The position numbers were made by a program, and so were the translations under genes. Below the pieces are notes generated by a model. It was not told where the DNA came from, made no database searches, and saw only the letters and a list, made by a program, of their open reading frames with translations. This document shows positions 23,771 to 35,591 of a DNA stretch of 64,000 nt, piece by piece. This DNA comes from Euonymus europaeus (Eukaryota > Streptophyta > Magnoliopsida > Celastrales > Celastraceae): NCBI GenBank assembly GCA_963580455.1, contig OY756964.1, forward strand, positions 22,418,001 to 22,482,000, given 5' to 3'. Each line of letters opens with the position of its first letter. Positions within the stretch are counted from its first letter, which is position 1.

Positions 23771-23872
23771 GTAATCATGCATGATATATAGACGCAGAAA
23801 ATCCGAAGCATCGAAATTGGTCATGAACCTGATTCTCTCTGTCTTCTTTTCTAATATTTGATTGATATGCAG
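23771..23872 (+). other. Probable 5' UTR intron of the GATA factor gene
   Basis: A donor TTATCAG|GTAATC and an acceptor TTGATATGCAG|ACATGG bracket 102 bp and end two bases before the start codon. Inferred from splice consensus only. Confidence 0.5.
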
Positions 23873-23874
23873 AC

Positions 23875-24938
23875 ATGGAGTACTGTGTGGAATCAAGGGC
23901 GTTGAAATCGAGCTTACAGGGAGAAATATCGGCCATGAAATCGACGACGACAACGCAGCAATCCTTTTTTGAGGATTTCGTCAACTTGAACCCGAATATT
24001 GTTGATGATTTCTCCGTTGATTGTTTTCTTGATTTCTCTAATGGAGAATTGGAGGAGAACAGCTTTGACGACGAAGAAGATGAGGAGGAAAAGGAGAGAC
24101 TCTCTGTTTCCTCTCAGGAACGCATGGAAGATGATAATAATTCCAACTCTAGCACTCTCTCAGTCTCTGCCACCCCCGAGAACTCCGATTCTCTCGTCGC
24201 CGGCGAACTCTCTGTTCCGGTAATTTTTTTTCACAGGAAAAAATATTTTTTATATTTTATTTTATGTTTGAAAATTCCGACTGAAATTAAAATTCGTTTT
24301 ATGCTTCACAGACTGATCACCTAGCCGACCTTGAATGGGTATCGCAATTTGTGGACGATTCGTTACAGGAATTTCCTCAGCTGTACCCGGTTTGTTACGA
24401 GGAGGAAACAGAGAGCTATCCGAAGAACCGGTTCGAACAGGAACCAAGACTGTCTGTGTGTAAGTCTCTATTTTTTCCGATTCATATTCCGTCGAAGACA
24501 AGAACAAAGAGGCCGAGAAGCAACGGTCGAGTATGGTCACTCCGGTACCCACTCACGCTGTCATCATCGATACCTTGCCGGTTAGTCACCAACGAACCCG
24601 GTTTTGACAAACCACCACTGAAGAAACAGAAGAAAGCACCGGCGGCTCAGACCGCGGGGTTAACATGGGTGGGCGAGTTTCAACGAAGGTGCACCCATTG
24701 CCAGGTCCAAAAGACCCCGCAATGGAGAACCGGCCCATCGGGGCCTAAAACGCTGTGCAATGCTTGTGGAGTTCGGTTCAAGTCCGGCCGGCTTTTTCCT
24801 GAGTATAGACCGGTTTGCAGTCCAACCTTTTCGGTTGATGTTCACTCCAATAGTCATCGGAAAGTGTTGGAAATGAGGAAGAGGAAGGAGACAAATGAAC
24901 CGGACTCCAGGTTGACCCAGATGGTTCGGAGTTTTTGA
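23875..24938 (+). CDS. GATA-type zinc-finger transcription factor (GATA5/6/7-like)
   Basis: Two exons, 23875-24219 and 24312-24938, join in phase 0 and give 323 residues. The N-terminal block [15 protein letters not shown] and the acidic segment [16 protein letters not shown] match plant class A GATA factors. So does [15 protein letters not shown] at the start of exon 2, which sits directly across the single intron. A basic [16 protein letters not shown] block follows. The zinc finger is CX2CX18CX2C with Cys at 242, 245, 264 and 267 (CTHC...CNAC), then [11 protein letters not shown] and [12 protein letters not shown]. Such factors bind WGATAR sites and act in light, sugar and growth responses in the nucleus. 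The finger is complete, with Phe where most relatives have Tyr in VRYKSGRL. Confidence 0.93.
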
Positions 24939-26199
24939 AAGTTATTAGCATTCAGAGATTAGCTTCCCCTTTTAAACCGATTCAAGTAGTGGTTGTAGAA
25001 TATTTCTAATTAGGTAGAATCTTTCTGAAACTTCTAACGTTATTTTTTTGTGGTTTTTTAGGATTTTTTTCTCCTCTAGGGTCAGGTCAATAGTTGCAGG
25101 TAATTTAGGTAGAAAAAGCAACTCTTTTATTTTTATGTTTATTTAATTTTTTTTTAAATTTATATTATCAATTGAAGTTTTATGAATGTGTCAGCTTGGA
25201 TGGTCTATGAAAATTTCAAATTCGTTGAGCTGGCATGATGGTGTCATCAAAGAAACTCGTTCCCTCGTGGGCAAGAGGGAAAGGGAGGAAGTATTGGGAC
25301 CAACTTTAGTAATTAAATTAGGTGGTAATGATTTGAGACCACCAAAGTGCGTTGAAAAATATCTGAATCAGAGATTTGTATTATTGGCTGCTGACTCACT
25401 CACTAGTACAAGATCCCCTTATCAACAAGTCAGTCTTCAAGAACTTCAAAATTCAATGGATCACAACGCGTCAACAATTAGTCAAGATATGTAAGAAGAA
25501 CATTAATCATCGGATGAAATGGGCTCGCATGTCAACTCGAGGGATAACATGGAGGGTAACCCAGGGTGTACAACGGGTTGGATTCCGGGTTATCGTTCCC
25601 AGTTGCATCGAATCCAAAGCTTTTTAAGACACTTTATTACTTTAAACCCGATTGATAAGGGTTATCAGGTCTCGGGCCACCGGGCTACACTTTCATGGTG
25701 AACAAGTGCAAGAACCGGGCCTTAGGAGTGGGCTTATTCTAGTACAATCCATAAATAACTGATGCATCACTGGACCCAACTGAGTAACTGACACAGTGAC
25801 ACTCGCATTCCAAAATACATGGAAGAGTCAAAGTTGAGCCATTGTCTCTTATGCTAGTATAGATGCAGTTCTAAATGTACAAAATTCAATTGCCTAACTT
25901 GAAAGTTAGATACATTTCTGTATCTTTCTATGGCACATTGGCACTCTCGTGTGCATTTTCTTTTCCAGACAACTCAAAAAATTGCATATGATCGAGTTCA
26001 GTCAAAAGTAGTGTTTATATTTGGGAAATTTTCACAACTTAGCCCCCCCCAAGAGTTGGTCTCTGCCAAAAAAATAATACTCTAGGCACTAACACTATTA
26101 CCATACAATGATATAATATTTCAGGCAGCCAGTGCTGAGAAAGAATGACACAGAAAGTTCAATTAAATGTCACCAGTTACCAGTGAGAATGCAGTCGCC
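24939..26199. other. Intergenic region between convergent genes
   Basis: Holds the 3' UTRs of the GATA factor gene (+) and the DUF1640 gene (-). A few open frames around 25.2-25.7 kb have neither a known domain nor exon signals. A C-run lies at about 26.04 kb. Nothing else recognised. Confidence 0.6.
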
Positions 26200-29098
26200 C
26201 TACATAAAGATGCGGAATGCAGCAATCCCAACAGCTGATATGGAGATAAGAGTACCGATGCAGTACTTGGCCACGTCATATTTTGCTGCTTCCAGTTGGG
26301 TTCTTAATGCATGGATTTCCTGTAGAGAAATTCAAAAGTCAAGTTCAAATCCTTTAGTCAACAGTAAAGAAGATAATTTTACAAATGCCGTTGTTTAACT
26401 TACACGATCAATTTTGTTATCAAGGTTGGTGGTTTCTGCATTTTGATTAGCGAGCTCATCTTTTATGCGGCTTCGTTTAATCATGCCAAGTAAATTAGTC
26501 AGAAAAACAGTGACAAAAGCAAGATACTTAAATGATATACGGAAGAACACAAATATTTGAAGATAGAGTTCACTCACCTTTTTTCAAGATTTGAATCCAA
26601 ACGTTGCCCAGCAGTGACCTTGTCAATTTCATACCTACCAGTCTTTTATAGTTAACATACTGACAGAAAAATTTAGGTAGAAGAAAACCCCAACTCGAAA
26701 ATATACTCCATAATACACACCTCAATTCACTGCGCATTTTATCAATGTCGACTCGGAGTTTTTCAGTTTCACCTTTCAACATAGAAAAATGATACTCCTG
26801 AATTCAGAATAAGAAAGATGAACAGCATAAGATTGAAGGCACCTATCATTTAGTGTCCTAAGAATAGTAATTTGACAGGCAAGGTCCCTCCATCTACTAA
26901 CGAATAAAACATGTGCCAGAAGACAATCACACATATACGTACAAAAGCAAAAGGGAAGATAAATGGGCTAGCAAACAAAATGTGCTTACACAAGCACATC
27001 CCACCTGAAATATTAAACCAAATTTGTTTTTCAAACCATTCTCTATATTATTTACAAAATCCATTGCATTGTTTCTGCAAGTCAATTATAGAATGAGGAT
27101 AAAAAATGAGGAAGGGTTCTTTGGAATGAAATTAAAAATGATTAACCTGACCAAATGGAAATGTGTTGCAAACTTCCCAGCTACCTATGCAATTTTTTTT
27201 CCATGAAGACTTTCAAAAGTTTTTTGTTCCAAAGGAAAACAACCCTGAAACCTCCACTAAATCCGATGATAAAAGTGATCCATTATCCTAGAAATTTTTG
27301 TTTTTGCCACCATAAAATTTGGGTGGTACTTTATTAGTTATGTTATTATCTCAATTATATGGAAGATTCAAAACCAAGCAACTGCTCTGAATTTTCAGAA
27401 CCTCAAAGGCACTGAAGGAGTAAAGAGCCTGTTGGCTCCATCTCCCACAGGCCATCTTATGAAAAATGTAGAAAAAAGGATTTTGAAAGCATTTGAAGGA
27501 TTAAAACACAATATGATATCTTGAAAAGCAAATGGCTCTGAGACCTTGCACTTGGTTTAAAGGACCCTACGATATACATGAGAACTCACTCTTTGACGTA
27601 TGAGTCCATTAGACTAAGTTACTCGTAACTGATTTCAGTCTTCGCATGTAATTGTGAGGCACCCATTGGTGCCACTATCAATGAGATTTCTTTTTGAGAT
27701 ACATCTAATATGTAATTCCTGAACAGAGACTTCTTTAGTGAAATTTCTGAATTGGCCTTAGAAAGCACTTGGCAAAACATATGTCCTTGTAAGCAACAAA
27801 TAATGCACGCCACTCTTGAACACAGAACACTGAGTACTAAATAAGCAGCTGTCACTCAAGCACTAATAATACCTCTTAAAAAATTCCTGGTCAAAGCAAA
27901 TCATGAGTGAAAAAAATGTGTAAAATACTTGCCAGATGATTAACTCCATAGCACAGGCTCATAAAGGTTTTAACTAGAAGAAAATCCCTTTTTTCAAAGC
28001 CTTAGCAATCTAGATCTCCTCTTCTTCAAGTAGCCTTCCTGTCAACGACTCTCCTCCCTCTACATACTGCCGTACTCCCCTTCCAATTCCTCCAAATTTT
28101 AAAAGGTGATGAGCAATGTCAGCGGAACAAGGCCTAGCAAAACTATATTTATACATAATTGTCCAAATATCGCCATTTTTGCTTGAGGCATTCAATAATG
28201 TTAAATCTAGTCAATCTACAGGCCAGTTACTAAGTACATATCTGTCAAACTCACCTCCTCCCCTTCAATTCTTTCAAATTTCAACGGGTGCTGAAAAATA
28301 TCAGCAGAACAAGCCCTAAAATAAAACTAATTGTAATTATTCTAGTCAAAACATGAGCATTTTTGCTTCATTGTCAGAAAAAAGTTCAATCCACTTGAGC
28401 TAAAAGTTCATTTACTCAATACCTTATTTAGATTTAAATAGTACATTTCAATGCCAACGTGATTTAATCACTCCAGAAAAATGGTAACATGATAAAGGCA
28501 AACTTCAATAACCAAAAGATCAAAGCAAGATATCCACCTAAGATGAGTATGATACCTGTGAACTTTGCACTTGTGATTTGAATTTTGACAGTTCGGATTC
28601 TTGCAACATCATGGACTGCACAAGTAATAACAGATTAACATCGCAGCACTTGGTAATGACGAAATTGCAATTCAATTCAATAAGCTTACCTTTTCCATTT
28701 CTGCATTTGAAACGAATGAACGTTCTATGTTCTCCAAGCTGTCATTTAACACCTCAGTAATAGACGAGGTAATTACATCCGCTTGTTTTGAAGGCACGCC
28801 TGGACCTTCTAATCGCCGAACCTCGAGACACGTACGGAATGTCAGTTCAACATAGAAGAAGTATATGCTAAAAAGTAAGTTAATACTAAAAAAAACCTAC
28901 CAGAGCAAGAGTATTGACAAGAAATGCGCGATTTCCATTAGGAGCACTAGGTTTAGCCAGCTGAGAAATCGTTCTGTTCCGCGATGCATTGAAGAGCGAG
29001 ATTCGAGTCGAAGACGATGCATTAATCAAAGCATGAGATTTCAGGAATCCGAGATTAGCGTGCAAGGCTAATTGAAGCAGTCTCTTACGTATCGCCAT
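26200..29098 (-). CDS. Mitochondrial coiled-coil protein, DUF1640/CCDC90 (FMP32-like) family
   Basis: Seven exons in phase give 236 residues: 29098-28901, 28821-28690, 28615-28556, 26797-26721, 26634-26578, 26470-26404 and 26319-26200. The first ~60 residues (MAIRKRLLQLALHANLG...) are basic and hydroxylated, like a mitochondrial presequence. The core begins RLEGPGVPSKQADVITS, followed by long heptad-rich helices (SELSKFKSQVQSSQ, EKLRVDIDKMRSEL, then DELANQNAETTNLDNKIDR). The C-terminus has one membrane span, YCIGTLISISAVGIAAF. The family includes human MCUR1/CCDC90 and yeast Fmp32; the animal members are linked to calcium uniporter and respiratory complex assembly. The plant role is not established. 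Intron 3 is about 1.76 kb. Confidence 0.94.
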
Positions 29099-30251
29099 GA
29101 ATTATCTCCGCTTGAAACGAAAATACTATCAGAACAAGATAAAACAAGAAAGAACTGGAATAAAGATGACCGACTCAGACTCAGATCGAGAACTCAAGAC
29201 GCTGCAGGAGACGAAGATTGAGTTAGATTGACGAATACTTGGAGTCAGAATTTTTTCCGCAGCGAAAAGAGAAATAAAGACGATGGAAGTTGGAAGGAGA
29301 AGGGAATGGGAATGCGTACATTGCTTGTTGGCGTGGAGCCAGGAAGCCAAAAATAGGTTAATTATGACCTTTTTTTAATGATATATTAAACTTTAGAACT
29401 AAACTACTCAGCTTTGTGAAAAAATAAAGTGTAAAAACTAATAATAAAGTTTTGTTTGGCACGAACACCTAGATGTGTTCGGAGGAGTCGGGTTTGTAAA
29501 TCCATCTCAAGCTCTCTTTCTGAACGCTTATGCTATGTTTGGTTGGAGAATTCCGACCGGAATGGAGATGAGAACGTTTAATTTTCATTTTAGTCAAATT
29601 CTCATATTTGATTGACTTCAAAGCAAATGAACTAAATAACAAATTATTTGCTTCTCCATAATTTGTCATTCCTGTATTTTCCTTAGCAATTTGTAAATTC
29701 TCGGCGGAATAAAAAATTTTACATGTACAATTATACTTTTATCCCTCTCATCATAAAATAATTTCACTTTTAGCTATACAATTTTTCTAAAAAAATGAAG
29801 GATAATGTATCAATTATTTTTATTTCATTCCTTTCACAATTTATTTATCAACCAAACACATAAATTGTAAGAATTCCTTCCCCTTCCCGTCGCAAACCAA
29901 ATATAATGTAAAAATGAGAAATTCAGAGGAGTTCGCTAATGTATTAAATATAAACTATAAAAATAAACTCATAACAAAAAATATTATGTATAAAACTTTT
30001 TAACCCACTCCTCCTAACACATTCGTGTACCAAGCAAGTGTTGACTCTTACAAACCCAACCCAACCACTCTCATCCCTTATGCCAAGCACAACCTTAAGA
30101 TTTGGTAGACTTTATAAAATATAAAATTTAGAGCTTAATTATTAACTTTTATTATTTAAAAAATGTCCAAAACAACAAGCATTATCAACAATGGTGCATC
30201 AAAACAATCATTATCATCCACTATTGATTTATATTATTACTATCAGAGGTT
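29099..30251. other. Intergenic region
   Basis: Carries the 5' region of the DUF1640 gene and the 3' region of the next minus-strand gene. A MITE-like element is listed separately. No further gene is seen. Confidence 0.6.
29531..29906. mobile_element. Possible MITE
   Basis: The left end TGCTATGTTTGGTTGGAGAATTCC resembles the reverse complement of the right end, where ATTATATTTGGTTTGCG is followed by GGAATTC. Short imperfect inverted repeats flank AT-rich non-coding DNA. No convincing target-site duplication. Confidence 0.38.
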
Positions 30252-33200
30252 TTATTTGGGACGTCTAAATAAAATATCATCCAGACGCTCCTTTATGTGG
30301 TTACCAACTCTGTTGGCATTTCTTGCAACTCCTGATGCAACGAGGCCTGCATTTCTTTTAAACCTGCAGATTTAACAAGCATTATTGACCTTTTGGTCAT
30401 CTTGAAGAAGTAATCCAGGAAATGAAAAACAAACAGTAGATTTAGATCGATGCCGAATACCCTTTATCTATCGAGTTCCTTTCTTACCTACTCAAGTAGT
30501 CCTCCCCTTTGGAATGAGTTGTTGGCCGGTGTGTGCGAGGTTGGGGAATGGTACCACCATCTACAAGGAAGCAAAACAAATTACAAAAAACATATCATCC
30601 AGAAACAAAACATCTATAATCTACACTCCTCCACCGAGCCTCCCAGAAAAGGGTAACTTTTAGTCAGAATCTTCATTTTTAAAGGAGAACAATTATTTTT
30701 CAATACATTGATGACACAAAGCAGACAAAAAGTGATAAAAAAGGCTGAAGCAAACTACATATAAAAGGGAAGTAGTGCATAATTTTCTTATATTTTCAGA
30801 ACATTAACCTATAATGATTTATGTGAATAACAACTATAGTCCATCAATATGTTGGCTCGGATTTATGAGCCCACATTATTTGAGATTAAGGCTTCGATGA
30901 TGATGAGAATGAAAATCATTTGTAAATGATTTGATGCGATTTGGTTATACCTCTGGGTTACATGATCCAATTTTGCTTCCATGTACTTAAAAGATATTAA
31001 TAATAGAAGTTTCTGCAAACTCAACCCCAACTCGACATATACATGAATTTTCCTACACGAATCAAATAAGCACTCACAGGCCTAGTGAAGTTCAGGAAAA
31101 AAAAAACTAAAATTTTTTCAAGAAATTGCACTGTACTTGAAACAAGATATTACATTTGGATGACCTGACCTGCAGGGTTGCCAGGGATTAAATTCTTCAC
31201 AATAAGAGAATTTGTAGTGTCAATCAATCAGTGTGGATTTTCTAAATGAGCAAAAGATGCAAACTATAATGCAAAATTACTTTATTTTTTCACAGCACTA
31301 ACAAAAGATGAAGAGGAGGAGAAGAGGGTGTATTGTTATATGATGAAACTATCACTTAGAATAGACATTTCAATACCTCCACTCTTATGAACGTGAGCAG
31401 GAACATGGCCAGCTGTTGAAGGTGTTTTATCCAGAAATACCTGGACCAAGAGCAAAGAATACAGGAATTTAATTTGAGGGAAATACAACACCACAAATAT
31501 ACTTGGCGAATCATACTTAAAGTTGCAAGCTTTGAGAAAATTAGATGCCAGTCTAATACGGAGACACTGGGTATGATAAAAACCAGAAAAAATTGAAAAG
31601 CTTAGCCCTTGAATCTTTTATGCAGCAATTTTTGCATCTCAAGAAGAGTACAGAATAGCCAAGGAGCTCTTGCCCTAGTGGTTGCTTACTCTGTAAGACT
31701 TGAGCCAAGACAACGTCCCAAGTTCAAGTCCACTCTCACGCTAATAATATTAATAATAACAACATAAACATAACTTACCAAAAAACAAAAAAGAGAAAAA
31801 TTATGGGATTTATTTCATTAGCAATTTGCAGGAGGAATGTGGAAAGAAACCAGAGCTCTTAAAAGAGTTGAATCTCCATTGCAATCAGCTTTATAGTCTT
31901 TTGGGGTTAAAAGTCAAGTTAATATAAGCTAACTTGGGCCCAAGATATAATAGCAGTAATATGGTTATTCTAGTCTCTTAAAAGCTCTTGAATTAGACTG
32001 CACCCCATTGGTGATATATCAATCATCTACTTTCTCAAATAAGAAAATAAAGGAAAAAGACCAGGGAGATCATTAGATGAGTGAATTTGTATGGACTTGA
32101 TTCCTCCAAAATATTGAAAACTCCACATCATACAATAAACTGGTAGCATTTTCAAAAGCACACGAATATATTGAGTAAAACATTATTCAGTATCATTTAA
32201 GATCGCCTAATGGCCTAAGTAAGCCAAAGTACATTACGAGTAACTAAGATGCAACACAACATATAGCATTTACAAGTATTTGACGCATGTACTCACATTT
32301 TGACTAACAATACATTATGAATTATCGTTTTGCTCATGGGAGGGCAGTAGCATGATTAATGAGTGAGCTTTCCTAACGTAAATTAAAACCAACAAGCTTC
32401 CACCTTCTCCACAATGGTCCACTGAAAAGCTTCCTTTCTAATGCAGAAATCAGAGGATTTTGGCACTGAACGTCTGAACCCATGACCAACAACTTGATTG
32501 CAGCCAAATTCTGACAGAATAAGAAGCCTACAACTTCTTTACTTCATGTAAGACCAGAGGTACCAATGAAATCCTACCATCAAAACCTTTAAGACACTAG
32601 CTGCCTTAAAGATCAAACTTATCATAATCGACCACCAAAGCTACTAAAATTGGCTAGCGAAAGCAGAACCTTAAACTTTAATGTTTTGCCCTTTGGCCGA
32701 AGATAATAAAGGCTTGCAAAAGAGCTATGAGTCCATGTTGTTTCCCTAAGGCAGAAAATTTAAATAGGTAATTCTTTAAGATAAAAAGGTGAAGTGACTT
32801 CCCAGAATTTGAGCCCAGCACCACACACATGAACCACACAACAACAAAAAAAGCTTTTAATTGCAATAGTATAAATTTTACAAGTAGTTTACGGATTGAA
32901 AATTGACTTCGGACTGTTTACGTTGCTCTAGATAGTAATCTGGTGTATTCTTAAAGACAATTGTTTCACTGTCCAATTATACAGCGACTTGATTGGTCCC
33001 AATGGAATATCTTAGGGGCTTATCGAAAGAGAGAAATTTTAGACCTTTTGATATAAGGGATTGTTCTACAAGTGTTTATTGACAATATTTGTGCTACTTC
33101 AAAACTTTTGTGCCCGCATTATTGTAACAATCTACTTGAGGCCATTTATTTGACCTCTTTGTCATTTTCGGTGCACCTTCTTGGAGCCTGTTCAATAAAA

Positions 33201-34973
33201 TTCTTTCTGTTCAAAATCTGGTGTATTATAGTATAGATCATCCACTAGAGAGAGAGAGAGAGAGTGCGCGCGCAAGGATGGGAGGGTAATAGTAATGCAC
33301 CTAGTGGTACAGGATTACAGAGGATCATTTTTTAATTTCTTATTTTTTTTTGTAAATTGTAACTTGAGTTAAATAATCAATATTCAAAACTAGCAGGAAA
33401 AATGCAGATGAAATGAAAAATTAAAAATGACTAAAAATTTCACAAGTCAAGTGGGGTAAAATAGAAAATCAGGAGATATAACCTCGAGGCCAACACAAAA
33501 TGGCAATTCTGCTGGTCTATTCTTCTGACTGGTCGAAGAATCTTTATTTTCCAAGTATATTGAGTACCCAACACAAGCATACTTGAAGTCCTTAAGATTG
33601 CGGCGACCCTCTTTTGAAGCTTCCACCTCAGTTTCTCCCACAATATAGCTAGGTACTGGTCATGCACTTCAACTGTCAGATGTATCTTAAACGTGTTTTG
33701 AGGAATAAAAGCGTCATTAAAAAAGTAATGAGCTCAAAAGCAAATAGTAATTAGATAACATAATCATGTCACAAAGATGTTTCTAAAGGCACAAAAATTG
33801 AGGATACTATGGTAAAACTAGGTGTTATTCTTTAATTAAACGCATATATTAACTAACACTTTAATGCAGATTAGTAAATGAATAAATGACCAAACATAGC
33901 TCGCATCAAGTAGGCATACGAGGGAGTCAATATTAACCCTAGTCATGATGAATGTTTTACAGTGAAGTAAAGGTTGCATTTGGAAAAGTCAAAAAAAAAG
34001 AAGAAGAAAAATTGGATGCAATTTGATGTAACTTGCAGGAGCTAGTTGAAATTTTAGAACCAAAAAATCATTTTACGAGGGACTACACGAGAACACTGAG
34101 ATTTAAAACAGTTCAAGAGACCTTGTGGTTGAATAATTTGTGCAAGCACAAGAAAAATTCTACACAGAAACATTATGTGGCTTCATGAAAACCATAAATC
34201 GAAAGACAAATTATGTTGTACTAAAAGTCTAAAAGTTATCAAGGGAATCAATTATCAGATTTGGACTGAAAATATGAAGTTTTAGCCAGCTTAAAATATG
34301 AACGCACTACTACCTATGTTGAAGCAAGGTATTAACACACTACATATGAGCTCTCATGAAATTTTACACAGGTAGATTCATACTTCACGATGTTACCTAC
34401 AAGCATATCCCTTCATTGAATATATGATATACGAATTTTCCTGAATTTTTTATACATGTAAATTAGGGATCAGAACTAAGCAACCGTATTGAAAGACATT
34501 TTCAATCAATTCCCCAATCTGAATCACTGACAAGCAAATCCCTCCATGAAAATAAGAAATCGGAATCAAAACTTCTAATAAAATGATACCATTAGAATTA
34601 CACATATCCAGTCAATTTACTAACATCATCGGATGCAATACGTGAGAATGATTGAGACAATCATTGGTACAAACGATCAAGAACCAGCTAGAATTTCAAT
34701 TGAGAAATTAAAAGAAATAAAAATCTGCAGAGTGCACGCACATACATATAATTAGAAACATCCATAGCCGATACCTTGGGTGAGGGTTCTGGGTATGCCA
34801 ACGCAGGATGGATTCCGAGATTTGGATTTGAGAACAGAAGAATAGTAGAGGCATCCCTTGCACGACTTTCCCTTGTATGCGTTGCTGTGATTGACACTGT
34901 TGTTATTGGAGCCGCTAGGGTTCTCAATTTGAGAATCTCGATCTTTTCCTTCTTCTCTTCTATTCACCTCCAT
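30252..34973 (-). CDS. Small conserved plant protein with CKGCLYYSS motif (DUF8204-type)
   Basis: Five exons in phase give 190 residues: 34973-34775, 33655-33483, 31440-31377, 31194-31170 and 30363-30252. The N-terminus is polar and disordered. The conserved core starts GKSCKGCLYYSSVLKSKSR and NPSCVGIPR. It continues with YIVGETEVEASKEGR, FKYACVGYSIYLENKD and ELPFCVGLE. Cys in CKGC, NPSC, YACV and FCVG could bind metal. The C-terminal segment has RFKRNAGLVASGVARN and ends DDILFRRPK. I recognise this as a plant family of unknown function, probably Pfam DUF8204, from memory of relatives. Exon 4 is a 25-nt microexon; both of its junctions restore phase (GAA and AGG). Exon spacing is wide, with a SINE-like insertion in intron 2. 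Confidence 0.85.
31665..31790 (+). repeat. SINE-like tRNA-derived insertion in the DUF8204-type gene
   Basis: A box A-like stretch CCTAGTGGTTGC is followed about 45 bp later by a box B-like AGTTCAAGTCC. The sequence ends in a TAATAATATTAATAATAAC tail. This is the build of a plant SINE. It sits in intron 2 in the orientation opposite to the host gene. Confidence 0.55.
33247..33273. repeat. (AG)n / (GC)n microsatellite
   Basis: About nine AG units followed by TGCGCGCGC, inside intron 2 of the DUF8204-type gene. Confidence 0.9.
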
Positions 34974-35591
34974 CGAAGAAGCTTTGTTACTCCTCCGCTA
35001 CAGACTCCCCGTCTATTTACAATTTAGAGAGGCGTTCCAGTTAATTCGAGTGTAGCTTTGTATGAATTGAGTTAGCCCATCACCCAGTTTTTTAAAATAA
35101 CATTTTTTTTTTCCTGTCAACTAATACATTAGAAATCACGAAAAATACAAATCTCCAATAGTTCAATTGTTAAATTAGACCATATCTAGTATTAAATTCT
35201 AACTTCGAGCCTCACCCCATTCTCCTCTTCCTTATTCAAAAAATAAAAATTACGAAAACTAAAAATCGCTCTAAAACAGCTTAGAGTAGAATGTTATTTT
35301 TTTCTAACATAACTACTATCAAGCGAGACCTAAGTCTTGTTGGGGCGTCAGGTCAACTTCAAAACTAGTCATAAGAATTTAAAAAAAAAAAATTGCATCT
35401 ATCATTTCATGAACTAATTCTTTCATAAATATGTCAAACAGGATAAAAATAAACCAAATGGTAAGTAAAAGGAAGGGAGATGGATAATAAGCTTGAGCTG
35501 CTAATCTGCACAAGGTTTTACAAAAGCTTGTATCTAGAAAGCAACTTTAAATAGAACTACTGTACAGAATAACTGCTCAAAATTCCTAGAT
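34974..35591. other. Intergenic region
   Basis: A gap between the start of the DUF8204-type gene and the stop codon of the NERD-type gene, which are on the same strand. It must hold the 3' UTR of the NERD-type gene and the promoter of the smaller gene. AT-rich; no repeat called. Confidence 0.6.

Noticed and set aside
25186..25701. Overlapping frames after the GATA factor gene
   Set aside because: No conserved domain and no plausible splice partners; lies in 3' flanking DNA.
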